From the NCBI RefSeq assembly GCF_002093975.1, contig NZ_KZ084332.1, positions 125,510 through 189,509 on the forward strand: a stretch of DNA of 64,000 nucleotides. The letters are read 5' to 3'. The notes under the pieces were generated by a model. It was not told the origin of the DNA, made no database searches, and saw only the letters and a list, made by a program, of their open reading frames with translations. Below are positions 8,374 through 16,260 of the stretch, piece after piece; the stretch's first letter is position 1; each line of letters opens with the position of its first letter. This DNA comes from Thermoactinospora rubra. GTDB taxonomy: Bacteria; Actinomycetota; Actinomycetes; Streptosporangiales; Streptosporangiaceae. The position numbers and the translations under genes are program-made.

Positions 8374-9195
8374 ATGCGCAGAGGCCAGATCGCCTTGCAC
8401 GGCATGCTCGCCGCGGGCGGGCTGCTCATGCTGTTCCCCTTCGTCTGGATGCTGCTCACCTCCTTCAAGGGCGTCCGCCAGATGATCAACGATCCGATGG
8501 CCTGGCTGCCCGACCCCTGGGTGCCGCAGAACTATCCGGAGGCGCTCGGCAAGATGCCCTTCGGCCTGGCGTACTGGAACAGCTTCTACGTGGCCGTCCT
8601 GACCGTCGGGCTCACCCTGCTGACCTCGGCGATGGCCGCCTACGCCTTCGCCCGCATCCGCTTCCGCGGCTCCGGGGCGCTGTTCCTGCTGTTCCTCGTC
8701 ACCCAGATGGTGCCGGTCCAGGTGACGATCGTGCCGCTGTACCTGGTGCTGGCGCGGCTCGGCTGGGTGGACTCGCACCTGGCGCTCATCGTCCCGGCGA
8801 TCGCCAACCCCTTCGCGGTGTTCCTGCTGCGGCAGTTCATCCGGGCGGTGCCCCTGGAGCTGGAGGAGGCGGCCAAGCTCGACGGCGCCGGGCGGCTGCG
8901 GATCTTCTGGAGCATCGTGCTGCCGGCCATCCGGCCCGGTCTCGGCGCGCTGGGCATCATCGTGTTCCTGACCTCGTGGAACTCGTTCTTCTTCCCGATG
9001 ATCTTCCTGACCTCCGAGGAGCTTTTCACCGTGCCGTTGCTGCTGCAGCGCTTCGCGAGCGAGCGAGGGGCGATCGACTACGGGCTCATCCTGGCGGCCT
9101 CGGCGATCTCGGTGATCCCGACCCTCATCGCCTTTCTCATCGGGCAGAAGCGGATCATCAACTCGCTGGCGGCGTCGGGCCTGGGAGGCCGCTGA
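8374..9195 (+). CDS. CUT1 sugar ABC transporter permease, MalG type
   Basis: A 273-aa membrane protein with about six transmembrane segments. The EAA loop LEEAAKLDGAGRLRIF is near residues 168-183. The start ATG is 9 bases after the previous permease and the stop overlaps the start of the glucosidase (TGATG), so all of these are translated from one mRNA. It forms a heterodimer with the MalF-type partner. Confidence 0.92.
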   Translation: MRRGQIALHGMLAAGGLLMLFPFVWMLLTSFKGVRQMINDPMAWLPDPWVPQNYPEALGKMPFGLAYWNSFYVAVLTVGLTLLTSAMAAYAFARIRFRGSGALFLLFLVTQMVPVQVTIVPLYLVLARLGWVDSHLALIVPAIANPFAVFLLRQFIRAVPLELEEAAKLDGAGRLRIFWSIVLPAIRPGLGALGIIVFLTSWNSFFFPMIFLTSEELFTVPLLLQRFASERGAIDYGLILAASAISVIPTLIAFLIGQKRIINSLAASGLGGR

Positions 9196-10736
9196 TGGAG
9201 CTGGACCTGCGGGAACGGCCGTTCACCGAGCCGAGGTCGCGGCTGCTGGTCATGGCCGCCGACGACGGCTCGCTGTGGGTGGCCCGGGCGCTCTACGAGA
9301 CCCCGCCGACGGAGGCGGCCGTCCTGACGGGCCTGCGGGTCTTCGCGGGCGACCGCGAGCTGGCGGTACGGCGTGCGCTGCCGTGGCGCGTCGACTTCGA
9401 CGAGGGCGTGACGCTGGCCTTCGCCGACCCGGACACCCTCGTCCTCTCCACCACCTGTGGCGGGACGTTCCGCGTCGTCTGGGACGGCGGGTCGGCGAGC
9501 CTCGGCGACTCCCTCACCCTCGTCGGCCAAGGCTCCTTCGACCCCGAGACGGTCCTCGCCGCCGCCGAAGCCCGGTGGCGCGACTGGCTCGCCCGCATGC
9601 CCGCCGTACCGGAAGACCTCCAGGACATCGCCGAGACGGCCTGGTGGACCCTCGGCGTCAACATCCTCCACATCCAAGGCGGCCAGGCCCTGGTGCCCGC
9701 CAAGAACGGCTACGTCGGCCTCTGGAACTGGGACGCCCTCTTCCACGCCGTCGGCCTCCGCCACGGCCACCCCGGCCTGGCCCGCGAGCAGATCCGCCTC
9801 CTCCTCGCCCACCAGCGCCCCGACGGGCAGCTCCCCGACGTGATCCACGACCACGGCGTGCTCGCCGAGACCGCCGACCTGCCCCGCTCCGACATCGAGC
9901 GCATGGACCGGCACGTGGGCGGCGGCGCGCCGCGCGACCCGGTCCCGGTCACCAAGCCGCCGCTGGCCGCCTGGGCGGTGTGGAAGGTCCACGAGGCCGC
10001 CCCCGACCCCGCCTTCCTGGCCGAGGTCTACGAGCCGCTCGTCCGCGCGCAGCGCTGGTGGTTCGCCTGCTCCGACCCCGACGGCGACGGCCTGGCCGAG
10101 TACCTGCACCCCTACTCCTCCGGCCTGGACGACTCGCCCATCTGGGACCTGGGCCCGCGCGCCGAGCCGCCGGACCTCAACTCCTACCTGGCCCTGCAGG
10201 CCGACTGCCTGGCCGACATCGCCGACGCGCTCGGCCGCCGGGAGGAGGCCGCCCGATGGCGCCGGGACGCGCAGGCGCTCGTCGACCTGATGGTCGCCCG
10301 GCGCTGGAGCGGCGACCGCTTCGTCACCCTGTCCGGCGGCCGGGTCGCCGACGTCAGGACGCCGCTGGAGCTGATGCCGCTGGTCACCGGCAGGCTGCCC
10401 GGGCCCGTCGCCGACCGGCTGGTGGCGGACCTGACCTCGCCGAGCTTCTGGGCGCCGGTGCCGTCGGTGGCCTTCGACGACCCCCGCTTCGACCCGGAGG
10501 CGATGTGGCGCGGCCCGGTCTGGCTGAACGTCAACCACCTGCTCATCGAGGGCCTGCACCGCTCGGGCCACCCGGACGTCGCCGACCGCCTCGCCGGCCG
10601 CGTGCTCGCCATGGTCAGGGATGGCGGCGGCCTGTATGAGTACTGGAACCCGCTGACCGGCGCCCGGGCCAAGCGCGCCGCGGCCGGCTTCGGCTGGTCG
10701 GCCGCCCTGTTCCTGGACCTGGCCGCCGGCCGCTGA
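9195..10736 (+). CDS. GH63-like (alpha/alpha)6 glycoside hydrolase
   Basis: Predicted 513 aa. A beta-rich N-terminal domain of about 120 residues is followed by an (alpha/alpha)6 toroid. Phrases such as LWNWDALFHA, SSGLDDSPIWD, MWRGPVWLNVN and YEYWNPLTG are characteristic of the GH63/mannosylglycerate-hydrolase and trehalase-like group. The Asp in GLDDSP is a plausible catalytic acid. There is no signal peptide, so it is intracellular and would cleave an imported alpha-glucoside or mannoside. Translation is coupled to the permease (one-base overlap). This is the last gene of the operon and ends 19 bases from the convergent methyltransferase-like gene. The precise substrate is not known. Confidence 0.82.
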   Translation: MELDLRERPFTEPRSRLLVMAADDGSLWVARALYETPPTEAAVLTGLRVFAGDRELAVRRALPWRVDFDEGVTLAFADPDTLVLSTTCGGTFRVVWDGGSASLGDSLTLVGQGSFDPETVLAAAEARWRDWLARMPAVPEDLQDIAETAWWTLGVNILHIQGGQALVPAKNGYVGLWNWDALFHAVGLRHGHPGLAREQIRLLLAHQRPDGQLPDVIHDHGVLAETADLPRSDIERMDRHVGGGAPRDPVPVTKPPLAAWAVWKVHEAAPDPAFLAEVYEPLVRAQRWWFACSDPDGDGLAEYLHPYSSGLDDSPIWDLGPRAEPPDLNSYLALQADCLADIADALGRREEAARWRRDAQALVDLMVARRWSGDRFVTLSGGRVADVRTPLELMPLVTGRLPGPVADRLVADLTSPSFWAPVPSVAFDDPRFDPEAMWRGPVWLNVNHLLIEGLHRSGHPDVADRLAGRVLAMVRDGGGLYEYWNPLTGARAKRAAAGFGWSAALFLDLAAGR

Positions 10737-10755
10737 GGCCGCGCCGTACGGAAGG

Positions 10756-11601
10756 TCACTCGAAGATCGCCGGGGGCGGCTGCGGGACGGGGACCGGCTC
10801 GCCGTCCCTGATCGGGGCCGCTCCCGCCACGAAGTTCGTCAACGCCTCGCCGTACAGGCATCTGGCCTGCGTGAGGCCGCCCGCCGCGCGGCGGCTCAGC
10901 AGGTCCACCGGCAGCGGGGACGGCGAGGCCGCGACGATGAGGTTGCCGAAGCGCCGCCCCCGCAGCACGCCGGGGTCGGCCAGCAGCGCGACGTGCCTGA
11001 AGGCGCCGTTCACGGTCGCCGCCACACGCCTGGCGAAGGCGAGCCCCTTGCCGTCGGCCATGTTGACGACCAGCGTCCCGGTGGGGCGCAGGACGCGGGC
11101 GACGTCGGCCATGTACTCGGCGGTCGCCAGTTCCACCGGCATGGTCGCCCCGGTGAACGCATCCAGGACGAACAGGTCGGCCGAGGCGTCCCACAGCCCG
11201 GTGATGCCCTCGCGGCCGTCCTGGATCCGGACCTTCAGCCGCGGCACCGACTTCAGGTCCAGCTGCTCGCGCACCAGGTTGACGAGCAGGCCGTCGTGCT
11301 CGACCACGATGTGGCGGGAGCCGGGGCGGGTGGCGGCGATGTAGCGGGGGATCGTGCAGGCGCCGCCGCCGACGTGGACGCAGCTGAGCGGGCCCTCGTC
11401 GAGCAGGTCGACGACGTCGGCGATGAGCCGTACGTACTCGAAATCCAGATATGTCGGGTCTTGAAGGTCGACATAGGACTGCGGTACGCCATCCTTGGAC
11501 AGCATCCAGCCGTCCTGCCTGTCCAGGTCACGCAGCAGCTCGACCTCGCCGAAGGTCGTCTGGTAGATGCCGGGCACAGGCTCCCGCAGTCCCCTCTTCA
11601 T
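10756..11601 (-). CDS. Spermidine-synthase-like SAM-binding protein
   Basis: A 281-aa protein with a Rossmann methyltransferase/spermidine-synthase fold. HVGGGACTIPRY is the glycine-rich loop, VVEHDG the acidic beta-2 end, and VLDAFTG the motif IV equivalent. The N-terminal GVPQSYVDLQDP and FEYVR phrases are typical of actinobacterial spermidine-synthase-like proteins. Many of these are not true polyamine synthases, so the reaction is open. The ATG lacks a clear ribosome-binding site. An in-frame GTG at 11577 (codon 9) is an alternative. Its start is only 12 bases from the oppositely oriented PBP-like gene, so there is almost no room for separate promoters. Confidence 0.8.
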   Translation of the reverse strand: MKRGLREPVPGIYQTTFGEVELLRDLDRQDGWMLSKDGVPQSYVDLQDPTYLDFEYVRLIADVVDLLDEGPLSCVHVGGGACTIPRYIAATRPGSRHIVVEHDGLLVNLVREQLDLKSVPRLKVRIQDGREGITGLWDASADLFVLDAFTGATMPVELATAEYMADVARVLRPTGTLVVNMADGKGLAFARRVAATVNGAFRHVALLADPGVLRGRRFGNLIVAASPSPLPVDLLSRRAAGGLTQARCLYGEALTNFVAGAAPIRDGEPVPVPQPPPAIFE

Positions 11602-11613
11602 GGAGAAAACGGT

Positions 11614-13083
11614 ATGCGACGCCGGAGGTTGATCGCCCTCGCGGTGGCGCTCCTGGCCGTCGTGGTCTCGGGGGCCTTCGCGGTCGCGGCGGGCCGGCAG
11701 CCGGTCGGCGGCAGCGCCGCCCAGACCGCCGCCGCGTACTTCGGCGCCTGGGGGAGGGGCGAGCTGGAGGCCATGAAGAAGCTGGTCGACGACCCGCCCG
11801 AGGACTTCGCCGCCCGTCACCTCGCCCTGGCCGAAGCGCTCCACGTGGAGTCGATCACCCTGCGGCCGATGCCGCTGCGCCGTACCGGGGAGCAGACCGC
11901 GGAGGCGCCCTTCACCGGCACGCTGCGGCTGCGGGAGTTCGGGCCGTGGGAGTTCACCGCGACGTTGCGGCTGGCCGTACGGCACCGGCAGTGGAAGGTG
12001 CTGTGGTCGCCCGAGACGCTGCACCCGCTGCTGAAGGACGGCGGCAGGGTGGAGGTGCGGCGGACGCTGAGCCCGGGGGTGGAGCTGCTCACCGCGGAGG
12101 GCGATCCGATCCCGCGCAACAGCTACAACGAGCCGTACCTGGAGGAGATCGCCAAAGGGCTGGCCCCGGAGCGCGAGGGCTGGGAGCTGGTCGCGGGCGG
12201 CCGCAAGCTCAAGGAGATCCGGCCCGAACGGCGCGAGCAGCGGCTGACGCTGTCGCGGCCGGTGCAGGCCGCGGCGGCGCGGGCCCTGGACGGCGTCACG
12301 GACGCGGCGATCGTCGCGGTGCGGGCGGGCACCGGGGAGATCCTGGCCGTGTCCGACCGGCTCGTCCAGGCGGACGCGATCACCGGCTTCTACCCGCCCG
12401 GCGCCGCCTTCAAGATCGTGACCGCGGCGGCGTTGCTGAAGGCGGGACTCGACCCCGGCAGCCCGGTGGAGTGTCCTCCCTACGCGGGCGCCGTACGCAA
12501 CGACGACCTCTTCGACGGCGGCGCGCTCACCTTCGAGCAGGCCTTCGGCCGGCCGTGCGCCACCACCCTGGCCCAGCAGGCGATGCGGCGGCTCACCGGC
12601 GCCGACCTGGTGGCCGCCGCGGCGGAGTGGGGGTTTGGCCGGTACCTGCCGGCCACCGGGGCGCAGGGCACCTGCGGGGGTACGCCCGACCGGCTCGCGA
12701 CGCCCGACGAGGTGGAGGACGCGGCGGTCGGCTACGGGGGCGTGGCGGTCACGCCGCTGTGCATGGCGGTGATCGCCGCGACGGTGCGGGGCGGGGTGTG
12801 GCGGGAGCCCTGGCTGCTGCCGGAGCGGGACGGCGAAGCCGGGGGCACCGCGGACGCCGTGGGGGTGGATGCGGGCATCGCCGAGCAGCTCCGCCGCATG
12901 ATGGAGGCCGCCGTGCCGCCCCAGGAGACGCCGGAGGACGTGGCGGCGGTCTGGGGCGGGGAGTTCCACTCCTGGTTCGTCGGCTACCGGGGCGACCTGG
13001 CGTTCTCCGTGCTGGTGGTGCGCGGCTCCGGCGCCGCGACGGACGCGCCCACGGTCGCGGCCCGATTTCTACGCGGACTTTAG
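11614..13083 (+). CDS. Penicillin-binding-like protein lacking catalytic motifs
   Basis: Predicted 489 aa. The N-terminal signal anchor (LIALAVALLAVVVSGAFAVAA) is followed by an NTF2-like MecA_N domain (AAAYFGAWGRGELEAM) and a class B transpeptidase-like domain. The SxxK site, normally PGSTFK, is PGAAFK here, so the nucleophile serine is replaced by alanine. The SxN site reads RPCATT. No KTG is present before HSWFVGY, where family members have GKTGTAE. The fold seems kept but acylation by beta-lactam or stem peptide is not expected. It may be a scaffold or regulatory partner of a real PBP at the outer membrane face (inference). The stop precedes the HdeD gene by 45 bases. Confidence 0.85.
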   Translation: MRRRRLIALAVALLAVVVSGAFAVAAGRQPVGGSAAQTAAAYFGAWGRGELEAMKKLVDDPPEDFAARHLALAEALHVESITLRPMPLRRTGEQTAEAPFTGTLRLREFGPWEFTATLRLAVRHRQWKVLWSPETLHPLLKDGGRVEVRRTLSPGVELLTAEGDPIPRNSYNEPYLEEIAKGLAPEREGWELVAGGRKLKEIRPERREQRLTLSRPVQAAAARALDGVTDAAIVAVRAGTGEILAVSDRLVQADAITGFYPPGAAFKIVTAAALLKAGLDPGSPVECPPYAGAVRNDDLFDGGALTFEQAFGRPCATTLAQQAMRRLTGADLVAAAAEWGFGRYLPATGAQGTCGGTPDRLATPDEVEDAAVGYGGVAVTPLCMAVIAATVRGGVWREPWLLPERDGEAGGTADAVGVDAGIAEQLRRMMEAAVPPQETPEDVAAVWGGEFHSWFVGYRGDLAFSVLVVRGSGAATDAPTVAARFLRGL

Positions 13084-13128
13084 CTGCGGATGGTGCTTTT
13101 CCTGGATGATCCAGGGAAGAGCGTGCGC

Positions 13129-13662
13129 ATGGAGCTTCTGGCACGCAACTGGTGGATGTTGCTCATCCGGGGCATCGCCGCGATCATCTTCGGGATCCTG
13201 GCGATCGTCTGGCCCGGCATCACGCTGCTGGCCCTGGTCTGGCTCTTCGGGGCCTACGCGGTGGTGGACGGGGTCTTCGCGATCGGCGCGGCGTTCCGGC
13301 ACTCGAGCCGGTCCAAGGTGTGGCTCCTCGTCACGGGAGTCCTCAGCGTCCTGGCGGGGATCATCGCGCTGGTCTGGCCCGGGATCACCGCGCTGGTCCT
13401 GCTGTACGTGATCGCCTTCTGGGCCGTTTTCACGGGGGTGACGGAGATCGTGGCCGGCATCCGGCTCCGCAAGGAGATCGAGAACGAGTGGATGCTCATC
13501 GTCGGCGGCGCCCTGTCGGTCATCCTGGGGATCCTGCTGGTGGCCATGCCGGCCTCGGGCGCGCTGGCCCTCGTCGTGCTCATCGGAGCCTTCGCGCTGG
13601 TGTACGGCGTGGCGCTGACGATCCTGTCGTTCAGGGTGCGCAAGCTGGCCGCCACGGCCTAG
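13129..13662 (+). CDS. HdeD-family membrane protein
   Basis: About 177 aa from the ATG at 13129, which has a GGGAAG site upstream and gives the family-typical MELLARNWWMLLIRG start. An ATG at 13090 would add 13 residues. There are six hydrophobic segments arranged as three related pairs, each with an (I/V)VWPG(I/T)TxL-type phrase, as in HdeD/DUF308 proteins. In enterobacteria HdeD is linked to acid resistance. The role in actinomycetes is not established. A short inverted repeat (CCTGGA-TGA-TCCAGG, 13101-13115) lies just upstream. Confidence 0.88.
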   Translation: MELLARNWWMLLIRGIAAIIFGILAIVWPGITLLALVWLFGAYAVVDGVFAIGAAFRHSSRSKVWLLVTGVLSVLAGIIALVWPGITALVLLYVIAFWAVFTGVTEIVAGIRLRKEIENEWMLIVGGALSVILGILLVAMPASGALALVVLIGAFALVYGVALTILSFRVRKLAATA

Positions 13663-13749
13663 CGCCGCGGTGAAGAACCTCACGCTGTGACGTACTGATT
13701 GCGAAAAGTTTTCCGGTACATCCACGATTGGGCGGGGAAGATATGCGGT

Positions 13750-15018
13750 ATGGACGTTCTGGACAGGCTTGCCCGCCACCTGCTGGTCGACGGCTACCGG
13801 CTGGTGCTCGACCTTGAGCGCAGCCGCGGCTCCTGGCTGGTCGACGCCCGCACCGGCCACCGCTACCTGGACTTCTACACCTTCTTCGCCTCCGCGCCCC
13901 TCGGCGTGAACCCGCCCGTGGACCGGGAGCTCCTAGGCCGGGTCGCCGCGAACAAGCCCGCCAACCCCGACATGTACACCGCCGAGCTGGCCGACTTCGT
14001 CGACACCTTCACGCGCGTCCTCGGCGACCCCGAGCTGCCGCACCTGTTCTTCGTCGAGGGCGGCGCGCTGGCCGTCGAGAACGCCCTGAAGACCGCCTTC
14101 GACTGGAAGAGCCGCCGCAACCAGGCGGCCGGCCGTTCCCCGGAGCTCGGCACCCAGGTCATGCACCTGACCCGCGCCTTCCACGGCCGCAGCGGCTACA
14201 CCCTGTCCCTGACGAACACCGACCCGAACAAGACCGAGCGCTTCCCCAAGTTCCCCTGGCCCCGCATCGACGTCCCCGCCATCCACCTCGGTGACGTCGA
14301 GGCGGCCGAGGAACGCGCGCTCGCGCAGGCCAGGGCGGCCTTCGAACGCCACCCCCACGACATCGCCTGCTTCATCGCCGAGCCCATCCAGGGGGAGGGG
14401 GGCGACAACCACATGCGGCCGGAGTTCCTGCAGGCGATGCAGGCGCTCTGCCACGAGTACGACGCGCTGTTCGTCCTGGACGAGGTGCAGACCGGCGGCG
14501 GCACCACCGGCACCCCCTGGGCCTACCAGCAGCTCGGCCTGGCCCCGGACATCGTCGCGTTCGCCAAGAAGGTCCAGGTCGGCGGCATCATGGCGGGCCG
14601 CCGCGTCGACCTGGTGCCGGACAACGTCTTCCGGGTCAGCGGGCGGATCAACTCCACCTGGGGCGGCGGGCTGACCGACATGGTCCGCTCGCGGCTGCTC
14701 CTGGAGATCATCGAACGCGACTCGCTCATCCCGCGCGCCGGGCGCCTGGGCGAGTGGCTCCTCGAACGGCTCGCCAAGCTCCAGGCCGAACACCCCGAGC
14801 TGGTCTCCAACACGCGCGGCCGGGGGCTCATGTGCGCCTTCGACCTGCCGGACCCCGGCGTGCGCGACGCCGTCATCGCGCGGCTGCGTGAGGAGGAGCG
14901 GGTGCTCGTGCTTCCCTCGGGCGAGCGGTCCATCCGCCTCCGCCCGGCGCTCAACGTGGCGGAGGAGGACCTGGAGTTCGCCCTGGCCGCGTTCTCGCGG
15001 GTCCTGTCCCGCGTCTGA
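13750..15018 (+). CDS. lat: L-lysine 6-aminotransferase
   Basis: Predicted 422 aa, a class III PLP aminotransferase. The PLP lysine lies in FAKKVQVGG, and the cofactor region reads IAEPIQGEGGDNHMRPEF and VLDEVQTGGG. The N-terminal LDFYTFFASAPLGVN and the NKPANPDMYT phrase are characteristic of Lat, which transfers the epsilon-amino group of lysine to 2-oxoglutarate to give a semialdehyde that cyclises to piperideine-6-carboxylate. In cephamycin producers this step makes alpha-aminoadipate; elsewhere it serves lysine catabolism. No beta-lactam biosynthetic genes are visible here, so catabolism or stress adaptation is more likely. The ATG follows a GGGGAAG site at 13734-13740. Confidence 0.92.
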   Translation: MDVLDRLARHLLVDGYRLVLDLERSRGSWLVDARTGHRYLDFYTFFASAPLGVNPPVDRELLGRVAANKPANPDMYTAELADFVDTFTRVLGDPELPHLFFVEGGALAVENALKTAFDWKSRRNQAAGRSPELGTQVMHLTRAFHGRSGYTLSLTNTDPNKTERFPKFPWPRIDVPAIHLGDVEAAEERALAQARAAFERHPHDIACFIAEPIQGEGGDNHMRPEFLQAMQALCHEYDALFVLDEVQTGGGTTGTPWAYQQLGLAPDIVAFAKKVQVGGIMAGRRVDLVPDNVFRVSGRINSTWGGGLTDMVRSRLLLEIIERDSLIPRAGRLGEWLLERLAKLQAEHPELVSNTRGRGLMCAFDLPDPGVRDAVIARLREEERVLVLPSGERSIRLRPALNVAEEDLEFALAAFSRVLSRV

Positions 15019-15059
15019 CGCTCCCGCGGCCGGGGAACGCGACAGGGCCCGGCCGGCGC

Positions 15060-15087
15060 AGGCGAGGGGACGCGCGTCCCCTCGCCT
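15060..15087. terminator. Bidirectional terminator between lat and luxR-like gene
   Basis: A perfect palindrome with 13-bp arms (AGGCGAGGGGACG at 15060-15072 and its complement at 15075-15087) and a 2-base centre lies between the convergent lat and LuxR-like genes. There is no T-tract, as is common for actinomycete terminators. Its position between two 3' ends supports a two-way terminator. Confidence 0.7.
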
Positions 15088-15105
15088 TCCCCGTTGTGGG
15101 TCCGG

Positions 15106-15366
15106 CTAGGAATCCTGGCCCTGCACGAGCGCGGTGTCCTGTCCGGATGGACGGCTGAGCCACACCTTGATGGCGGTGACCCGCGAGTCGACGCCCAGCT
15201 TCGCGTAGATGCGGTTGACATGGTTCTTGACGGTCTTCTCGCTGAGGAACAACCGTCGTGCTATCTGCCCGTTGGACTCGCCACGGGCGATCAGGTCCAT
15301 GACCTCGGCTTCTCGCTTGCTCAACGAGACGGCCACGTGCTCGGACGTTGCGTCGTCGACTCTCAT
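15106..15366 (-). CDS. Stand-alone LuxR/NarL-type HTH protein
   Basis: Only 86 aa, almost entirely a GerE/LuxR winged [28 protein letters not shown] and then [18 protein letters not shown], with the invariant Glu, Gly and the recognition helix SEKTVKNHV. There is no receiver or ligand domain, unlike typical NarL-type regulators of about 210 aa, so it may respond to cellular concentration or to a partner protein. It ends next to a palindromic terminator shared with lat. Confidence 0.85.
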   Translation of the reverse strand: MRVDDATSEHVAVSLSKREAEVMDLIARGESNGQIARRLFLSEKTVKNHVNRIYAKLGVDSRVTAIKVWLSRPSGQDTALVQGQDS

Positions 15367-15517
15367 CCGGCCTCCGGGGCGGCGAAGACGGTCAGATCGC
15401 CGAGGGCCCCCGTGCTTCCGGCGTGAACGCTAGACAGCGAGCATAACTCGCATTGTCATGATTTTGGGACGAGACGCAGAAAACCACAACAGTCCGATTC
15501 CGCCGTCTAGCGGATTG

Positions 15518-16150
15518 TCACCGCCGGACGGGGTGGGGAGCCGGGGGGAGCAGCGCCTCCGCCAGGGCGCGGGCCTGCCGGGCCGGTCCGTCGGCGCCGA
15601 GGGCCTGGACGGAGGCGTAGGCGCCCTCCATGACCAGCGCGAGCCGGTCGGCCAGCACCGCGGGGTCGTCCACCGGGGCGCCGCGCGCCAGGTCGTCGGC
15701 GAGCTCGCCGAAGCGGGCGCGGACCCATTCCTTGAGGGCGACGGAGTGCCGGTGCCCGGGCACGCCGGGATCCGGGAACTCGGTCAGCGTCATGAGGAAG
15801 GGGCAGCCGCGGCAGCGGTCCGGATGGATCTGCTCCATGAGCGAGTCGAACACCGCCAGGATGCGCTCCCGCGGGTCGGGCCCGGCGCGGCGGACCGCCT
15901 CGTCGAACCACTCCCGGTACCCGGCCTCGGCGCGTTCGACGTAGGCGGCGACGAGGTCGTCCTTGGAGGGGAACAGCCGGTAGAGCGTCGTCGGGGCGAT
16001 CCCGGCCTCGGCGGCCACCTTGTCCACGCCCACGGCCCGGATGCCCTGCCAGTAGAACAGCTCGTGGGCGACCTCCAGCACGTGCCGGCGGGTCTCGGCC
16101 GAGCTGCGGCGGGCCGCTCTCGCTTTCGCCATGGCATCGAGTGTAGCCAT
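15518..16150 (-). CDS. TetR-family repressor of the adjacent SDR gene
   Basis: Predicted 210 aa; an internal ATG at 16132 would give 204 aa. The HTH spans VAAEAGIAPTTLYRLFPSKDDL, typical of TetR. The ligand domain contains CRGCPFLMTLTEFPD, a Cys-containing phrase seen in a TetR subgroup near oxidoreductases. It is divergent from the SDR at 16261. A palindromic site touches its own start, and a second copy lies before the SDR start. The arrangement strongly suggests repression of both genes with release by an unknown ligand. Confidence 0.88.
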   Translation of the reverse strand: MATLDAMAKARAARRSSAETRRHVLEVAHELFYWQGIRAVGVDKVAAEAGIAPTTLYRLFPSKDDLVAAYVERAEAGYREWFDEAVRRAGPDPRERILAVFDSLMEQIHPDRCRGCPFLMTLTEFPDPGVPGHRHSVALKEWVRARFGELADDLARGAPVDDPAVLADRLALVMEGAYASVQALGADGPARQARALAEALLPPAPHPVRR

Positions 16151-16170
16151 TTGTTAGGGATCGTTCCCTT
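16151..16170. promoter_or_regulatory. TetR operator copy 1 (autoregulation)
   Basis: TTGTTAGGGATCGTTCCCTT directly abuts the TetR start codon. On the other strand its core is GGGAACGATCCCTAACAA, identical to the core of the second site at 16226-16249. The left arm is intact, while the outer part of the right arm is degraded. Occupation of this site would block initiation or early elongation of the repressor gene. Confidence 0.75.
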
Positions 16171-16225
16171 GGGGGTGTGATCCCCGTCACGGTGGCCTGC
16201 CGGAATCACGGCGCCCTGCCACCTG

Positions 16226-16249
16226 TTGTTAGGGAACGATCCCTAACAA
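16226..16249. promoter_or_regulatory. TetR operator copy 2 (SDR promoter)
   Basis: A 24-bp palindrome with perfect 10-bp arms, TTGTTAGGGA and TCCCTAACAA, around ACGA. It lies directly before the SDR ribosome-binding site (GGATGGAG) and 11 bases from its ATG. The core is shared with the site at the TetR start, which identifies it as the repressor's main operator (inference from repetition and position). Confidence 0.82.
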
Positions 16250-16260
16250 AGGATGGAGCG

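Noticed and set aside
10756..13000. Long antisense open frames over the PBP-like gene and elsewhere
   Set aside because: These are GC-driven shadows: they lack family motifs and overlap convincing genes on the other strand.
13101..13115. Short inverted repeat CCTGGA-TGA-TCCAGG as a terminator
   Set aside because: The stem is short and it lies close to the HdeD start; role not supportable.
13750..15018. Cephamycin cluster marker
   Set aside because: Lat alone is not diagnostic; no pcbAB, pcbC or cef-like genes are in the window.
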